From positions 32,747,585 through 32,811,584 of the forward strand of contig NW_024041150.1 in NCBI RefSeq assembly GCF_014851395.1: a DNA stretch of 64,000 nucleotides, read 5' to 3'. The position numbers were made by a program, and so were the translations under genes. Below the pieces are notes generated by a model. The model was not told the origin of the DNA. It saw only the letters and a list, made by a program, of their open reading frames with translations, and searched no databases. Position 1 is the first letter of the stretch. Every line of letters begins with the position of its first letter. Positions 24,201 through 36,700 of the stretch are shown here, in pieces. The stretch is from Micropterus salmoides. Lineage: Eukaryota > Chordata > Actinopteri > Centrarchiformes > Centrarchidae.

Positions 24201-26137
24201 ATAAAACAAAACGGTGAGAATTTCAAATGTCGATTCTGAAGCTGCAGATTTATAGTTGAATTTGTATAGTGTGAAGATAATGAAGTAAACATAACACCCA
24301 ACATTTTCAGATGGGAAAACAATAAAAAATTTTCATCTTTTCATCTGACCTTGTTGTTTACAACAATTACACTATGTAAGCTACTGAAGGTGCTAATGAT
24401 ATAGTGATTTCAAAATGTGACACAGGAAAGTGTTTAAAAACATAAGGTATAATAAAAAGCTAGAAACATGAACACAGAGGAAGCTTACCTCACATCTGGC
24501 AGTATGGTGGTCTGGGGTGATCCATTGGCCTTGCTGGTGTCCGAACGGTTCCTCAGCTCAACCAGAGTCAGGGCTCTCCATGATACGATGTTATTTATAT
24601 TAGTTAACCAGTTACCACCAGCTAACCTTCAGTGGAAGTTCATGAGAAAGTCTGTTTTTACTGTGCTCCAAAGAACCTGAATGCATCTATTGCAGGTGTG
24701 TTTAGCTAACTTGCAAGATATTGTCTCCTAACATAAATCTCTGTTTTGCATGAAGCCACCCGATCAGCAGCACTGACTCTGTCTGCCAGAAGCTGTCATA
24801 ATTAGATTTTTTACACAGTTCTTACGTTTCACTTTTCTTAACTTGGTTGTTTTAACTACATATTTTATCAGACATCTGGATCTTAAGTTATTATAGAAAC
24901 TAGTTGAGCAAACATTAGCTGTAGTGTCCTCTGTCTGCCAAACAATTTGTACCGCTTTTCATTAAAATAAAAACTTTTTACATTGTCATGGTGCACTTAC
25001 CAAAGCCGAAAGGGAGCATTGCTGGGAAGCTGCCGAACTGAGATTCCCTCTCTCTGACACCACTCTCCACTGCTTTCCGTGTCTACAGTATCCAGCACTA
25101 AGCTCTCAGTCCCACAATTTCCGCTTTGACATGTCCAACTTAAATCAAAACAATGGAGGCCGTTCACCTTATACCGAAGGACCACCTGTAGTATTACAAT
25201 AAAGATGTGTTATGGTATTAATGACAACATCCATGGTACAAAAAGCCAGTTTATTGGGGTGCTAACTTGGGAAAAGATGGTGCTTTAAAGCCATATATTT
25301 GCATTTGTTTGTGATCCTGCTGACAGACAAGACTTGTTATAAATCATTATCATTCTCTCTTTGTTTTTGTTTGGTAGTGTGTCTGTCTGTTGTTATTTGT
25401 TTATTTGTTTGTTTTTCTCCGCCACAAGTCACCACCCCCGTTCTCTTGCAGGTGTTGTCCTTTCTCTGTGTCTCTGTGGTGTTTCTATCCCCCATCCCCA
25501 TGTCTGTCCCCTGTCCGGCTCGGTGACAAATACATTTAAATACATAAATAAAACAGACAAAGGAGTATAATACTCTCTTGTAAAAGTGAAATTGGTCTGG
25601 CACAATATGGTATCCAGCTTCTCATACTCTATACCAGACTGCTGGGCAGGACAGGTTTAAAAAAAATAAAAAAATAAATCATTATCATTTTGTTGAGCCT
25701 ACTTTAAGGGTTGTTATCACATCAGGCATGTTCCATACACAAACAACAAGAACCACATGGAAAGAAAATGAACAAAACAACGGACAAATGTTAAATCATT
25801 TAGTGTGGAATATTTTTAAAAAGATAAATTGATAATCCCTTGTGTCGAATTTTTCTCCCAAGGATTTCTGAAACAGACTTTACTGAACTTTCCACTGTAT
25901 TACTACCCACATCCCAGAAATGCTTTTATCATGATTTTATTGAAATATTTATCATTTTTGTCACACTGTCAAATTTCAAAATGTGAACAAATTGGATTAG
26001 AATGAAACTGTACATACCATCATGGATCCATCTGCGTTAGTGTTTTTTGGGTAGTAAGTCATCACAGTTCCACGATAATGAGAAGCCTGGGCGCTGCAGA
26101 CCAGCAGCAGCAGCAGAGGAAGCAACATAGTGTACAT
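15210..26137 (-). CDS. Array unit B: secreted/anchored mucin-tailed family protein, 644 aa, 9 exons
   Basis: Exons: 26018-26137, 25001-25185, 24489-24626, 23719-23857, 23151-23328, 16987-17128, 16660-16803, 16148-16200, 15210-16045. All borders are AG/GT, all phases match and the total is 1935 nt. Residues 1-18 are a signal peptide starting at MYTMLLPLL. Residues 19-150 hold SHYRGTVMTYYPKN, a Cys-rich stretch and WRALTLVELRNRSD. Residues 150-250 hold NLLAFDPDGDEVKC and YAVQLVMEDFP, a beta-sandwich-like repeat. Residues 254-366 hold PSCTEGLYLPKFLPPTP and GESHPICFVVQAV, a second related repeat with many N-glycosylation sites. Residues 367-630 are nearly all Thr, Pro, Ile and Ser in 20-aa repeats, expected to be densely O-glycosylated. 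The last residues (MILLLHLMILIFLYD) are hydrophobic and could be a GPI-attachment signal. Function is unknown to me; inferred to act at the cell surface. Exons 10-11 of unit C have no intact counterpart here. Intron 5 carries a DIRS element. Confidence 0.85.
15297..16040. repeat. Coding minisatellite, 60-bp unit, about 12 copies
   Basis: The period is exactly 60 bp (20 codons). Two variant units at 15661 and 15721 recur at 15841 and 15901, giving a 180-bp higher-order duplication. On the coding (minus) strand it encodes TTxPTTTTIPSTTTPPTTIT-like repeats. The core repeat contains no GT dinucleotide on that strand, so no splice donor can arise inside it. Confidence 0.95.
17812..18017. repeat. 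DIRS left inverted terminal repeat plus extension
   Basis: Starts with GTCTCGGGTTACGTATGTAA. From 17876 onward it is the inverse of 21905-22056. Confidence 0.9.
18073..18175. repeat. DIRS internal complementary region
   Basis: The first half is the inverse of the left terminal extension (GGTTACATACGTAACCCGAGAC). The second half repeats CTGCGTCGGTTATGACACTA from the terminus. This joins both element ends, as known for circular DIRS intermediates. Confidence 0.8.
18238..19351 (-). pseudogene. DIRS tyrosine recombinase (broken)
   Basis: The N-terminal SAM-like core is visible (SLSPSTLKVYMAAIF-like region). The first catalytic Arg lies in ITSLRRVGDLQAL, then after a frameshift near 18550 the C-terminal box HSTRG and the nucleophile region FIRFYSL appear. 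An in-frame stop follows the HSTRGMAAS segment. In active elements this enzyme integrates circular DNA without target duplications. Recombinase residues R, H, R and Y can all still be located, but not in one open frame. Confidence 0.85.
19379..20753 (-). pseudogene. DIRS reverse transcriptase/RNase H (broken)
   Basis: The upstream frame (20472-20753) contains FVTIDLKDAYFQV, the catalytic Asp motif A. A frameshift leads to the 398-aa frame 19379-20575 with FIDDWLILAQS (the xxDD motif C) and a downstream RNase H-like region ending in the QGADLLSRQG segment. It copies element RNA in active relatives. Frameshifted once between the two motifs. Confidence 0.85.
20778..21879 (-). pseudogene. DIRS gag-like region (broken)
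   Basis: Overlapping short frames in GC-rich DNA upstream of the reverse transcriptase. One starts MLFEESSSPTSSMSYLKKKS at the element 5' side. There is no intact frame. Assigned by position within the element only. Confidence 0.55.
22057..23150. other. Intron 5 of unit B, right part
   Basis: AT-rich; no recognised element or gene. Confidence 0.5.
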
Positions 26138-26177
26138 CCACTTCCAAAGACAGCCTCTCCTTCCCACATATCTCCCT

Positions 26178-26187
26178 TTATATATTT
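26178..26187 (-). promoter_or_regulatory. TATA box of unit B
   Basis: CCAAATATATAAAGGGAG on the minus strand, about 40 nt before the MYTML start and identical to unit A. The cluster of CTGTCAAG words lies at 26347-26369. Confidence 0.6.
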
Positions 26188-26482
26188 GGCTTTCTGACAT
26201 GCGGAAGGAATCATTTAGATTTTAGTGGGTGTAGAAACAGAAAAGGGCACTGCATCACAAAATGCAAGGGCAAAAGTAATATAATCCAGAAAAAAACATT
26301 TTAGGAACACAGATGCACTGAGGCAATGTCTGTCAAGGGTGGAAAGCTGTCAAGCTGTCAAGCTGTCAAAAATTTGATTTGACGTCTGAAAGCCGTACGT
26401 CAAAAGGTAGAATTACAATGTTCTTGTGATCTACCACGAATGAATGCAGAGGCTGCCTGTGTGAAACAGTTAAGAGTCGGAG

Positions 26483-27270
26483 GAAAGAGAACACACAGTA
26501 GCATAATGCAAGTTCCACATGGAGATGTAAAATCATAGTAATGGTTGTTGTAATATTAAAAATATCTGGTAAAAAAGAAATAGCAGTGGGTGTATGGGGA
26601 AAACAGGAAGCCCACAAACACGGATCCAGACTCTACAGCTTCAGAGCCCGTAACACCTGCTGAAAGCAACAGAAGGAGTGAGGAGAAAACACAAAACTTT
26701 GGGAAAGAGATGAGGTTGAGTTGGTAACATGTATTAATGGGATAAGAATGTATATAGAGGAAGAAGAGGAAAGCTCAGTGCATCAAGGGAAGTCTCCCAG
26801 CTTTCTAGGCCTATAGCAGCATAACTAAGGGATGGTTCAGGACTCACCTGAGCCAGCTCTAACTATAAGCTTTATCAAAGAGGAAAGTCTTAAGCCTACC
26901 CTAAATATGAAGATGGTGTCTGTCTCCTGAACCCAAACTGGGACCTGATTCTAAATCCCACACACTCCTGTTCTCAACAGCTTTGGAGCCAGAAACAATG
27001 AAATAAAAGATTTCACTTTTTTTTGGATAGCAAGTACTTGTAGTAAATTTAACTTGTTTTATATCATAGATGGCGGCAATGTGTTTATTGTGTGAACAGC
27101 TTTTAGCAGAAGAATGTGTGTTTTAAGCAATATCCCCCCCAAAATATTTCATGCCTAAAAACTGATAATTACTAAAATAAAATAATTTTAAAAATGCTCA
27201 TCTTCTCCAAAGCTTCATGATAAAAATAGTTAATTTATTTACAAATTTAATTGTTGATTGATTTTGACTT
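26483..27270. other. Upstream region of unit B shared with unit C
   Basis: Sequence from about 26470 (GGAGGAAAGAGAACACACAG) is similar to 47385 onward upstream of unit C, which marks the ancestral unit boundary as lying further upstream. No gene seen. Confidence 0.5.
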
Positions 27271-27349
27271 TTTTTTTTTGTGTGTGAATTTTTTTGCACC
27301 ACTACAATTGTGCTGATTTAACTAGTCATTTTGATTTTACGTACAAAAC

Positions 27350-27530
27350 ATGATCATCATATTAACGTATGATGCATTATTATAGATTAAAACCCCCAGA
27401 TACCGTCACGTGTTTTCAGTTATGTTGTTGATTAGACCAGCTTAGACATGAGGTCATCATGCACTTAAAAATGATAAAGTTGTAAATTGCTCTGAAACAA
27501 AACTAACAGGAGACTCCCTGAAGCCCCCAA
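27350..27530. repeat. Spacer duplication, copy 1
   Basis: ATGATGCATTATTATAGAT up to ACTCCCTGAAG resembles 28549-28715 in the same orientation, about 1.2 kb away. Confidence 0.6.
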
Positions 27531-28548
27531 AATATATAAATAAAATAAAACAAATAATATTTAATTATCTTGTTGCATACAATATGTGTACAAATTATTA
27601 AGAACAAAAACATCATCTTTCTCCTTCTGTCGCTCTTTCTTTTTATATTTGGCTTTCTTCCACACAGCAGTACACTGAAATCATACAATCCACCAGGTAA
27701 TGGTTCAGTATGAGTAATAAGGCAGTGAGCTTTACACAAGGAAATGGTTCGGCATGCCTAAAGTAATACATGTGTCATGAGGTGTTGCCTTACACCCGGA
27801 AATGGTTCCCTTACATATTTTAACTTTGGAAAGCTTTTAATCTGTCAAAAACTTGATTTGTCATCTCAATGGAATTACATGTGCACACTACATAATTGTT
27901 GCCCTTATGTAGTCTGCACATTTAATTCCAACAGTATAGTCCTGTGATGGCAGTTGTGGGTTATATTTGAGAATATTACTAAACCATGATTTCCCTATTC
28001 GCTTTATTTTTTAAAGATCTTTATTAAGTTTCAACAAGTCAGTTACAGAGCAATTCAGTAGATTACACACATAAAGACACGTCACGGTGTGTGAAATCTA
28101 TTTGCACTTCCTGATCATAGCTTGCGTGTGTCTGTATCTCTTATTTCATGCCATTGAAGTGAGCCATGCCATGGGGAGAAAAAACATGATGAACAGCCTG
28201 CAGTTAATGTGTCTTCACTGCGCACAGACACACATACAGAAGAAGACAACAAAATTTTGATTTAATATTTTTAAGTATTTTTTGCCAACAGGTCTGTGTG
28301 TATGTATTTTCTTATAGATCATTAGTTTGACTGTAGTGTAACTTTGGTTGTGTTTAGGTGTACTTTTGGTATGAAGCTCCATAAAAAACAAAAACAAATC
28401 TGGACCTCACTTCTAAACCCTGGTTACTGACCTGATTAATTGTATGCAATGCATGCTACTTCTATTCCACAACACATAAGGGAAATATTGTACTTTTCAC
28501 AATAGTTACTAGTTAATTTGATTTTTTTTTTTGTTTGTTTGTTTTGAT

Positions 28549-28715
28549 GATGCATTATTATAGATCACATACCCTCACACGGGTTTTCAGTTGTGTTGCT
28601 GATTAGAACAGTTTATGTTGGAGGTGTGCAAAGCTCTGCTGAGATTCACATGAGGCCATCATGTACTTAAAGATATAATTTGCTTTGCAACAAAACTAAC
28701 AGAAGACCTCCTGAA
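28549..28715. repeat. Spacer duplication, copy 2
   Basis: Diverged copy of 27350-27530 with a small insertion (TTGGAGGTGTGCAAAGCTCT). Confidence 0.6.
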
Positions 28716-28983
28716 GTCCATTCACATATATTTTATTATCTTGTTGCACAAGACAAAACGCTCTGTCTTTCTGAGTTTCACACAGAAGAATTTCTTTAAG
28801 GTCAGACAATGAAAAATTGTACATATATACATATACATATTTTATGTGGTTCTGCCGTGTTGGTTCTGCAGAGCAGTTTGTCTGTTTGGGCTACTGTAGA
28901 AACATAGCAGCTCAACATGGCGACTTCGATCTAAGGAGTATGTAGATGGAAATGGCTCATTCTAAGGTAATAAAAACATAATG

Positions 28984-29720
28984 GTTCATTATGTAAGGCA
29001 AGGCAAGTTTATTTGTATAGCATTTTTCAACAAGAAGGGAATTCAAAGTGAAATATGAAAAATTAAAATACAATTTTAAAAACTTTACAGTAAAAACTGC
29101 AGTTCAAGTTACCAATCTACATTCTTAATTTGATTTTTTTGGAAGTGGTAAAAAGAAAACTCTTTTTTAAAATAATTGACAGTGTCAGCAGACCTGCAGT
29201 TTTCCAGTAGATTGTTTCAACCATATGGAGCACAAAAACTGAATGCTGCTTCTCCATGTTTAGTTTTGACTCTGAGACGACCTGAGAGGTCTGGATGGTT
29301 CATAACGAAGCAGAAGACCAGAAATGTATTTTGGCCCTAAACCATTCAGTGCTTTATAAACTAACAGCAGTATTTTAAAAATGGATTCTCTGACAGACAG
29401 GAAGCCAGTGTAAAGACCTCAGAACTGGAGTGATGTGATACACTTTTTTGGACTCTGCAGCAGCATTATGAATCAGCAGCAGCTGTCTGGTGGATTTTTT
29501 AGGGAGCCCTGTAAAGACATTATTACAGTACTGTACAGTTGTTACAGTCGACTGAAGATGAATGCTTGGATAAGTTTTTCCAGGTCCTGCTGATACATAA
29601 GTTCTTGATATATTTTTCAGGTGATGGTATGCTGAAATTCAATGGCTACATCACTGTATATAAACCACTATTAAAAGGAGCCTCAGAGCTCTATGAGCTC
29701 TCAGATGTAACATCACTGCT
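28984..29720 (-). mobile_element. CR1/L2-type LINE 3' fragment
   Basis: Minus-strand translation near 29340-29490 gives LLLIHNAAAESKKVYHITPV then LRSLHWLPVCQRIHF, the conserved C-terminal part of this reverse transcriptase group. The 3' end is the common teleost block GGCAAGTTTATTTGTATAGC near 28990. Several stops; inactive. Confidence 0.65.
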
Positions 29721-29884
29721 TTAGACATCGTCATCTGGGTTATTTTATGCAAACCATAACTCATAACTGTCACATGTAGACGGAACACCGACAAAGAGCT
29801 TAAGTGAGGCATTTGATGTGCAAGAACTGAGGCTGCACTGCTGTAATCAGTCCAAAGATGGTTTTGACTCAGGGGTTGACTGTT

Positions 29885-30180
29885 TATACTCTATGACAGT
29901 GGTCGGCAATGGGCGGCCCGCTGGCCAGAACAATAATATCTTGCCTGCGGCCAGATTGCTTTGATAGCAGAAAAATAAAACATAAATAAATTGATAGCGG
30001 CTGGTGCTGAAATAGATCTCAGTCATGACAGCAGTTACACTCACAATCACTTCCTCTTAAGTGACTGTGCCTCTAAAATAAAAGCGCAAGAAGGTCTTTT
30101 GCCGCAATGCTTCATGTCGAGTTTATTAAGAGCTTTAACTTTAAAGAGCTCTGAAGGACAATTCAAAAGAGTCTCCTAAA
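29885..30180. repeat. hAT-like terminus remnant
   Basis: GTGGTCGGCAATGGGCGGCCCGC resembles the CAGTGGTCGGCAA ends of fish hAT elements. No matching far end was fixed. Confidence 0.4.
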
Positions 30181-30681
30181 AAAGTCGTCAGTAAACGCCT
30201 GATTGGATTCCCCTGAATTTCCACAGGGAAATGAAAATTAGTATCCATAAGTTTATGAATACGGAACGTACACACACTGCAGCGCATGCTTTATGTGAGC
30301 ATGTGCAATAGTGTCCTTTTATTCAATTTGTTTAACTATGGAGAAAAAAATATCCGCAATAAATTGGAATTGATCTCAGAATTTACCCATCGGGAGTCCC
30401 ACTCTCTACTGACTGAGGTTTGACACAACACATTTTATGAATGTACAACGTTTAAACCTAGATAAATACCTAGTTAAATAAATATTGTAATATAATGAGA
30501 ATAAAGTTTAAATTGGGTCAATTGTTATACATTTTGTTGACATTATTAACTTATTAATTATTAAGTCACAAGTTTTACTCTATTAAAGATAAAAACAAAT
30601 TGCTTTGGCTTTAATATAAATAGACAAATGACAAGTAATTGTTTGACATAAAATCAAAGGCAGCAAAAACATTTCAAAATA

Positions 30682-30687
30682 TTTATT
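30682..30687 (-). promoter_or_regulatory. Polyadenylation signal of unit C
   Basis: AATAAA on the minus strand, 35 nt after the unit C stop codon. Unit E has lost it to a poly-T/A stretch. Confidence 0.55.
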
Positions 30688-30721
30688 GTTTAACTCTAAA
30701 CACAAACTTTGCAATAAATGT

Positions 30722-33700
30722 TCAAGTTGAAACAGCAGGGGTCGCTGTGGTTGTAGATTTCACAATACTTTTGAGGCGTAGAGGGATGTCTGATGGCATC
30801 ACCTGTTGATCTCTAATCTGCCGAGAAAAAGAAACAGTAGTGCTTAGTTAGAGGTGCCCGAAGTAGAGGGGACAATGTGTCTTTTGATACTTTTGATGAA
30901 GGGCTATGTTGAGCTACCCTCGAGATTTAGCCAACATTAGCACAAATGTCAGTTTGGAGCAAGTTGTCTGAATGACTTTGCTCAAAAAAAAATGTGGTAT
31001 TGTGTAATTAGCTCCGGCATCAGTATTAAATGAAACTGTAAATTGAATAGTATACCTAAAGTGTAGTTTACAGCAGCAGGCATATCCCTGGACTCAGAAG
31101 ACTAGGCATGTGGAGTGTGAGTGTAGACACACACTCACACTACTTCATACAGTCATGAATTTAGTGTGGTGTTATGCCCAACTGTATTGTGTCGACGAGC
31201 ATAGTAGACAGCATAATGAGCCTGTAATTTATTTGTAATTGCGATGAGGATTGCAATGGGCCCTACTAAATGTAAAAAGGAAGGAAGAGGGTTAGAAATG
31301 ATCAAGGAAAGACAGAGCAGCATACCTCCTGACATAACATTAAAGGCAGTCAGGCAGGTGAAGTTGTAGTACAAATCAATCAGGAGTGGAGCGAAGGACT
31401 TTGACATAAATTACCATAATCTGACTTGGTACTGTCAAAAAATTACCAAGAAGAAGCTGAAAGTCGGCCATAGACAGCCATGCCAGCAACAGTGGTTGGT
31501 TTGACAGCACCACAGAATCTTTTTTAACCTGATTTGGAGAAGCAGCTTGTTGAGTGTATTATTAGGTCAGCTGACATTTATTTTGGTCTATAACCAAATT
31601 AAGTCACAAGATTTTCCTAACAGTTTGCTGTGGCACACCAGCTGAAGTTCTCGCCTACATGGGCAGAAAACGAAAAGGCCAGCAAAGAGTGGTTTACAGA
31701 CTTGACACAAGGCTGTCACTGAGAAAATAGCCTTGCCAGATCAAGTAGCTTCAACCAAGATAATGTTAATGCTTTCTTTGATAATGTGGACAAAGTCATA
31801 CAGATTTTTGGGTTTTCACACTGGTCTGTGTTGTCTCAGCCACAGGGAATTGTTTACCTCCATATTGTATTTTCCCTCCTGGAAACTTCCTCAATCATTT
31901 CTTGATTAACTGGCAACCTGGCAAATCCCTCTGAATGGATGACAGATACGCACTGTGTTGACTTCCTCAAACATTTCAATGAACATGAATGCTCTAAGGC
32001 CCTGTTTACTCATTTTGGACAACAACAAGTTGGGCCGATGACCAGCCCATAAAGCTTGGACAGCGGTCCATTGGTTCATTTTAAATACTGACACTGGGCT
32101 GGCCCAATCACATCTCTGACTAGAGATGACCTAAAGGCAGGTTCCCCAGAAATGCAAATATTTGCAAATAAAAAGCTGAGTTTGTTCAGCTACACGTGTG
32201 ACCAGACGTTCTCTGTTATGAACTTGAACAAGAACCGCTTGAGGTCCAGACTAACAGATCCCCCCTACATTACATTTTACGCATCTCAACCACTGCTCTC
32301 AAACCAGACTTGGCCTGTGTACTGCAACCTTGATCTTAGTATCATCTCTCACATTAGTGTCAGTAAGTTGCCTGTCTCTTGGTCATCTGAAATTCAATGA
32401 GTAAAAGTAAGCTATATTTCAGAGCTTAATGAAATATTTAAGAATTCCTAACCGCTTGCTCTGTGTGTTATCTGACTCTTATGTGGCCTGAAAGAAAGGC
32501 CGAATTGTTTAGTAGTGACCAGTTCACACTTAATTGGTGACATCGGTCACAGGGGGTCACACACTACACGACCTGACAGCGGCTGTTTCACCCTATGGCT
32601 GGACGACTTGAATTTGTTGTGAAATTTATAACTGCAATTGTTCCTTGTGTTACTTGACTATTTTAGGCTGATGCGATATGAAAGAAAGACTGAATAGTTT
32701 TTCAGATCCCTGTTCACACGTGTGGCATATTTTAGGCTGTACTGCCATTTAAGTAAAACACACAAAATTGGTATTGCAGTCTAATCACTCGCAGTATGTA
32801 CATTGCATTTGGGTCAAGAGGTGAGCTTTGTAGTTTTTCTAGTCAACTGTCTATCTCCAAGATAATCTGCAAAAACAAAATAAGAATTACTGCATGTGTC
32901 CATCCGGTAGTGTTGCGCAAATATTTAGAGTTGGCTTATCAAGATTGGGAGTTGGTGCTGCTAATTCTCCAGTTGGACTCAATTAAACCATTGTAGAAGA
33001 ACAATGAAAATATCAGGTTTTCAGGTTTTGAAAATTCAAATATGAACAGATGGATGGAAATGCAGTTCTCTAATGTTGAATGTGGTCTATTTCTGCATCT
33101 GCCTGCCCTCTGGGTTAGGTGCAGTTATCTGATAATTTGACAGGATTTCTAATAACATAAGAAGATACTGACCAGCTCTATGATGTTATTAATGATGTAG
33201 TCCTCAGACAGTGAAGACAGAGCGGAAACCTTCATCTTTACACCTAAGAAAACTAGAAACACAGTAACTCAACATTATAATGTAGGTCAGAACGGTGCTG
33301 AAACTGAGTAATACAGCTGTAGACAAGGTCTTCATTTTCAAGTCAGTGCCATTGTTCTCACTTAGCTCCTTCACTTGCCATTTAGCTATGAATGTAAAGT
33401 CCATTAATAGACAATTTAAGTGGATAGCATCACCATTTGTCATACTCACTTGGGATCGGGTATGAGTCTGTAAACAGAAGTGAATATAAAACAGAGATTA
33501 TAAAGGAACTTCCAGGAAATCAAAAATCGTATTTATACATTATCAAAAAAAGATGTGTTGTACTCACTGTGTACAACATTCACAATCACACATCGTAGCT
33601 GCGATTGATACGTGACTGAACTGTAACAAATAATAATAATAGTATAGTAGTATAATAGTAATAAATTAATATTATGTCACAAAATGTTTTTATATACAGT

Positions 33701-36700
33701 ATTTGAAGACAGAAGGACTTTCTTGCTCAAGAAGGACATTTTTTTCACAGCGTGCACATGTAATTGTCTATACATGCAATTCTTAACAAGGTATTTTTTA
33801 CTTAGGGATGCTACGGTAGATAGGACAGAACTACAACGAGCCCTCCTTTGTTTTATAGAAATAGTTTGACATTTTGGTAAACATGCGCACGTTTGATTTT
33901 CAACTCATTCCTAAAGATCAGATATCTGAGACTACAAAGAAGTATTGTTAAGAATAAATTTTTAAGGAAAAAGTAAAAATTAAAGCAAATGATGTTACTC
34001 CACCAACTGATTATATTCCCTGATTACAAAAGTGACTGACTTGAAAACAGCCTGGACAACAAAACAGATGGGGTGGCTTTCTCCAGTTTGTATTTCAGAC
34101 GGCATCCAACTCAGGATGTACTGTCCAGCTCCCAATGTAGTCTTGTTTATATTGTACGGCCCGCTGAACAGCAGCTCAGAAATCCTTTAACAAACAGAAG
34201 AAAAGACTTGGCAAGTTGAATAAGCATTTTCAAAACCTACCTAACCCCAAATGTAGCAAACCTGTCAGATTGAAATTCTACTGCTGGAGAATTTGCTCTA
34301 ACCCGTCAGCTGACTCATCTTTCTTTTTAATGTTGTTTCATGGCAGCTGCTGGCTGATTTTTGATGAGTCACATGGGCTGCTGATTACTTTCTCTTTTTT
34401 TTAGTTGCATTAAAGTCAACAAACCAGTATTAGCCTTTAAAACTCAAATCCTGTGAAACTGAAAAAACATGGTGCAGTCTGCTTGTGCCTTTGCACAATG
34501 TACTGTACATGTTTTCTTTTGGCTTTGAATGCATACTGTTGTTTATGTTTACGCCTACTGTATAGGCGTAGACTGTATATCCTAATGGCACTATACAGTT
34601 GGTTCTCTAAGATTCTTTGGCCACTTGAAAACCATGGCAAATGAAAACCAGGCGTGTGACTGATGTCTTAATGTGGATAAGTTTTTCTTATATAACCTGA
34701 GAATGTTCTGCAGGGCATCATTAACCTGTGGTATTTTAAGATCAAACTTCTTCTCAATTTATAAATATATTTGACTTACATGGAGATATTTGCTGTTGCA
34801 TTGATAATGATTTCCAGGGTCTGATCAACAGGGGCGCACAGCAGAGCTCTGTTGTCTGGGGTTGGAGGTAGAAACTTGGGCAGATAGAGTTCCTCTGTGC
34901 AGGACGGCACCGCAGCGTCCACTGGACAATAGACAATATGAAAAGCAAACATTTCAGCCACACTGAAGTTTTCTGAGTTTGTTCCCCCATCACTCTAATT
35001 TACTACATCTTTTTGTTTATGATAAAATTCCTCAAAACTAATGACATTTCCATCAGTGTTGAGTTTAGTGCCTGTTAGAAAATGTTAGGATGCAAAGCTG
35101 ATATGTGAAACATAGATACCTCCTAAACATAAGCATATTAAACAAGAAAAATGTCATTGCAATGTGAATATAATACTGTACACTGTGCATTTTGCTGCCA
35201 TATAACTTTGATAATATACACGTTACAAAAACTGATTCGTTTACTTAAAATCAACATTCAGGGCAACTAAAAAGTGACACGCTGACGAAACAAGGTCTTA
35301 CCACTTAAAACAAACTGGACAGGTATTTTGCTTATAGCGTTGCTGGAAGTTATATTCGTCTGCATCCTATCAGTTTGAGTCAGTGTAATATTCTGAGTGG
35401 GAAAGTCCTCCATCACCAGCTGTACAGCGTACAGACCTTCATTACTGCTATTGGTGGGGCTGAATGACAAAGTACAGGACTGCAAGAGGACAAAAAGGGA
35501 CAAGAGGTCAAAATAAGTATTTTTTTTTGTCAGACAATGAAATACAAGGCTGTGCATTTTAAAGGCTGTGTGTGTGTGTGTATATACAGATTTGTACAAG
35601 GTAGATGTTGTCACAATACAACATGTTGTAAAGTGAAAGTGAGTTTTATTTAACTCCCATCTTCTACGTAGCAGACAATACAGTAACACAAAGGTAATTA
35701 TAAAAATGGTTAAGAGAAATAAACTATTCAATGGAAGTCTGATAGCTTGGGGGAAAAAGCTGCTCCACAGTATTTGAGCTTTCTTTACCAGCGTGGAGAT
35801 GTGAGATGACCAAGTTCTCTGTGATGCTGATTCCCAGGAACCTGAAACTGTTCACCTGCTCCACCTCAGCTCCACTGATGCAGACAGGAATGTATGTCTT
35901 TATTTCCTTTTTCCTAAAATCAACATTCAGCTCCTTGGTTTTGCTGACGTTGAGCAGTAACTTGTTCTCTAAGCACCATCACCACCACAGATTGTTGATT
36001 TCCTCCAGATATTAAGTGTCATCGTTGTTTGAAATCTGTCCGATGATGGTGGTGTCGTCCACAAACTTCACAAGAGATTTCTCTCCATGTTGGGGTATGC
36101 AGTCGTGGGTGTACAGCGTGAACAGGAGGGGGCTGAGCACACAGCCCAATATCCAGTTGCAGAGTGTTGTATTTAGACCCACACTGCTGAGATTGCTGAT
36201 CAGTTTCATGGGGGAGATTGTGTTGAATGCTGAGATGAAATCCACAAACAGCAAGTTTGTGGATTTGTGGATAAAAGCATCAGCTAAATGAATAAATGTA
36301 ATGTGGTCTCACACATGATGGGGAAGCTCCTACTTTTGTAGCCTGTGATGTTTTTGATGGCCTGCCACATATCTTTGGTGCTGTTGGTGTTGAGGTCTCC
36401 CTCCAGTCTCTGCTGATGTCTCTGCCTTTGCCTCCTTGATGCCAGCTTTCAGTCTCGCTCTGGTGGTGCTGTAAGCTTCTTAATCACCTGAAGCAGCTTT
36501 TTTGGCCCTGGATGGAGCGCTCACTTCTCAATTCATCCACACCTTCTGATTAGAAAATTATTTTGTTGTCTTAGTAATCACCACCAGTGGTGTCGGAGTG
36601 TTTAGTCCACCCTGCACTAGGATTCATCTGTAAACAGTCTCATCAAGCAGTCATGTGACAGTCATGTCTATCCCAAATAAAAGGGAAATCAGGGTACCCA

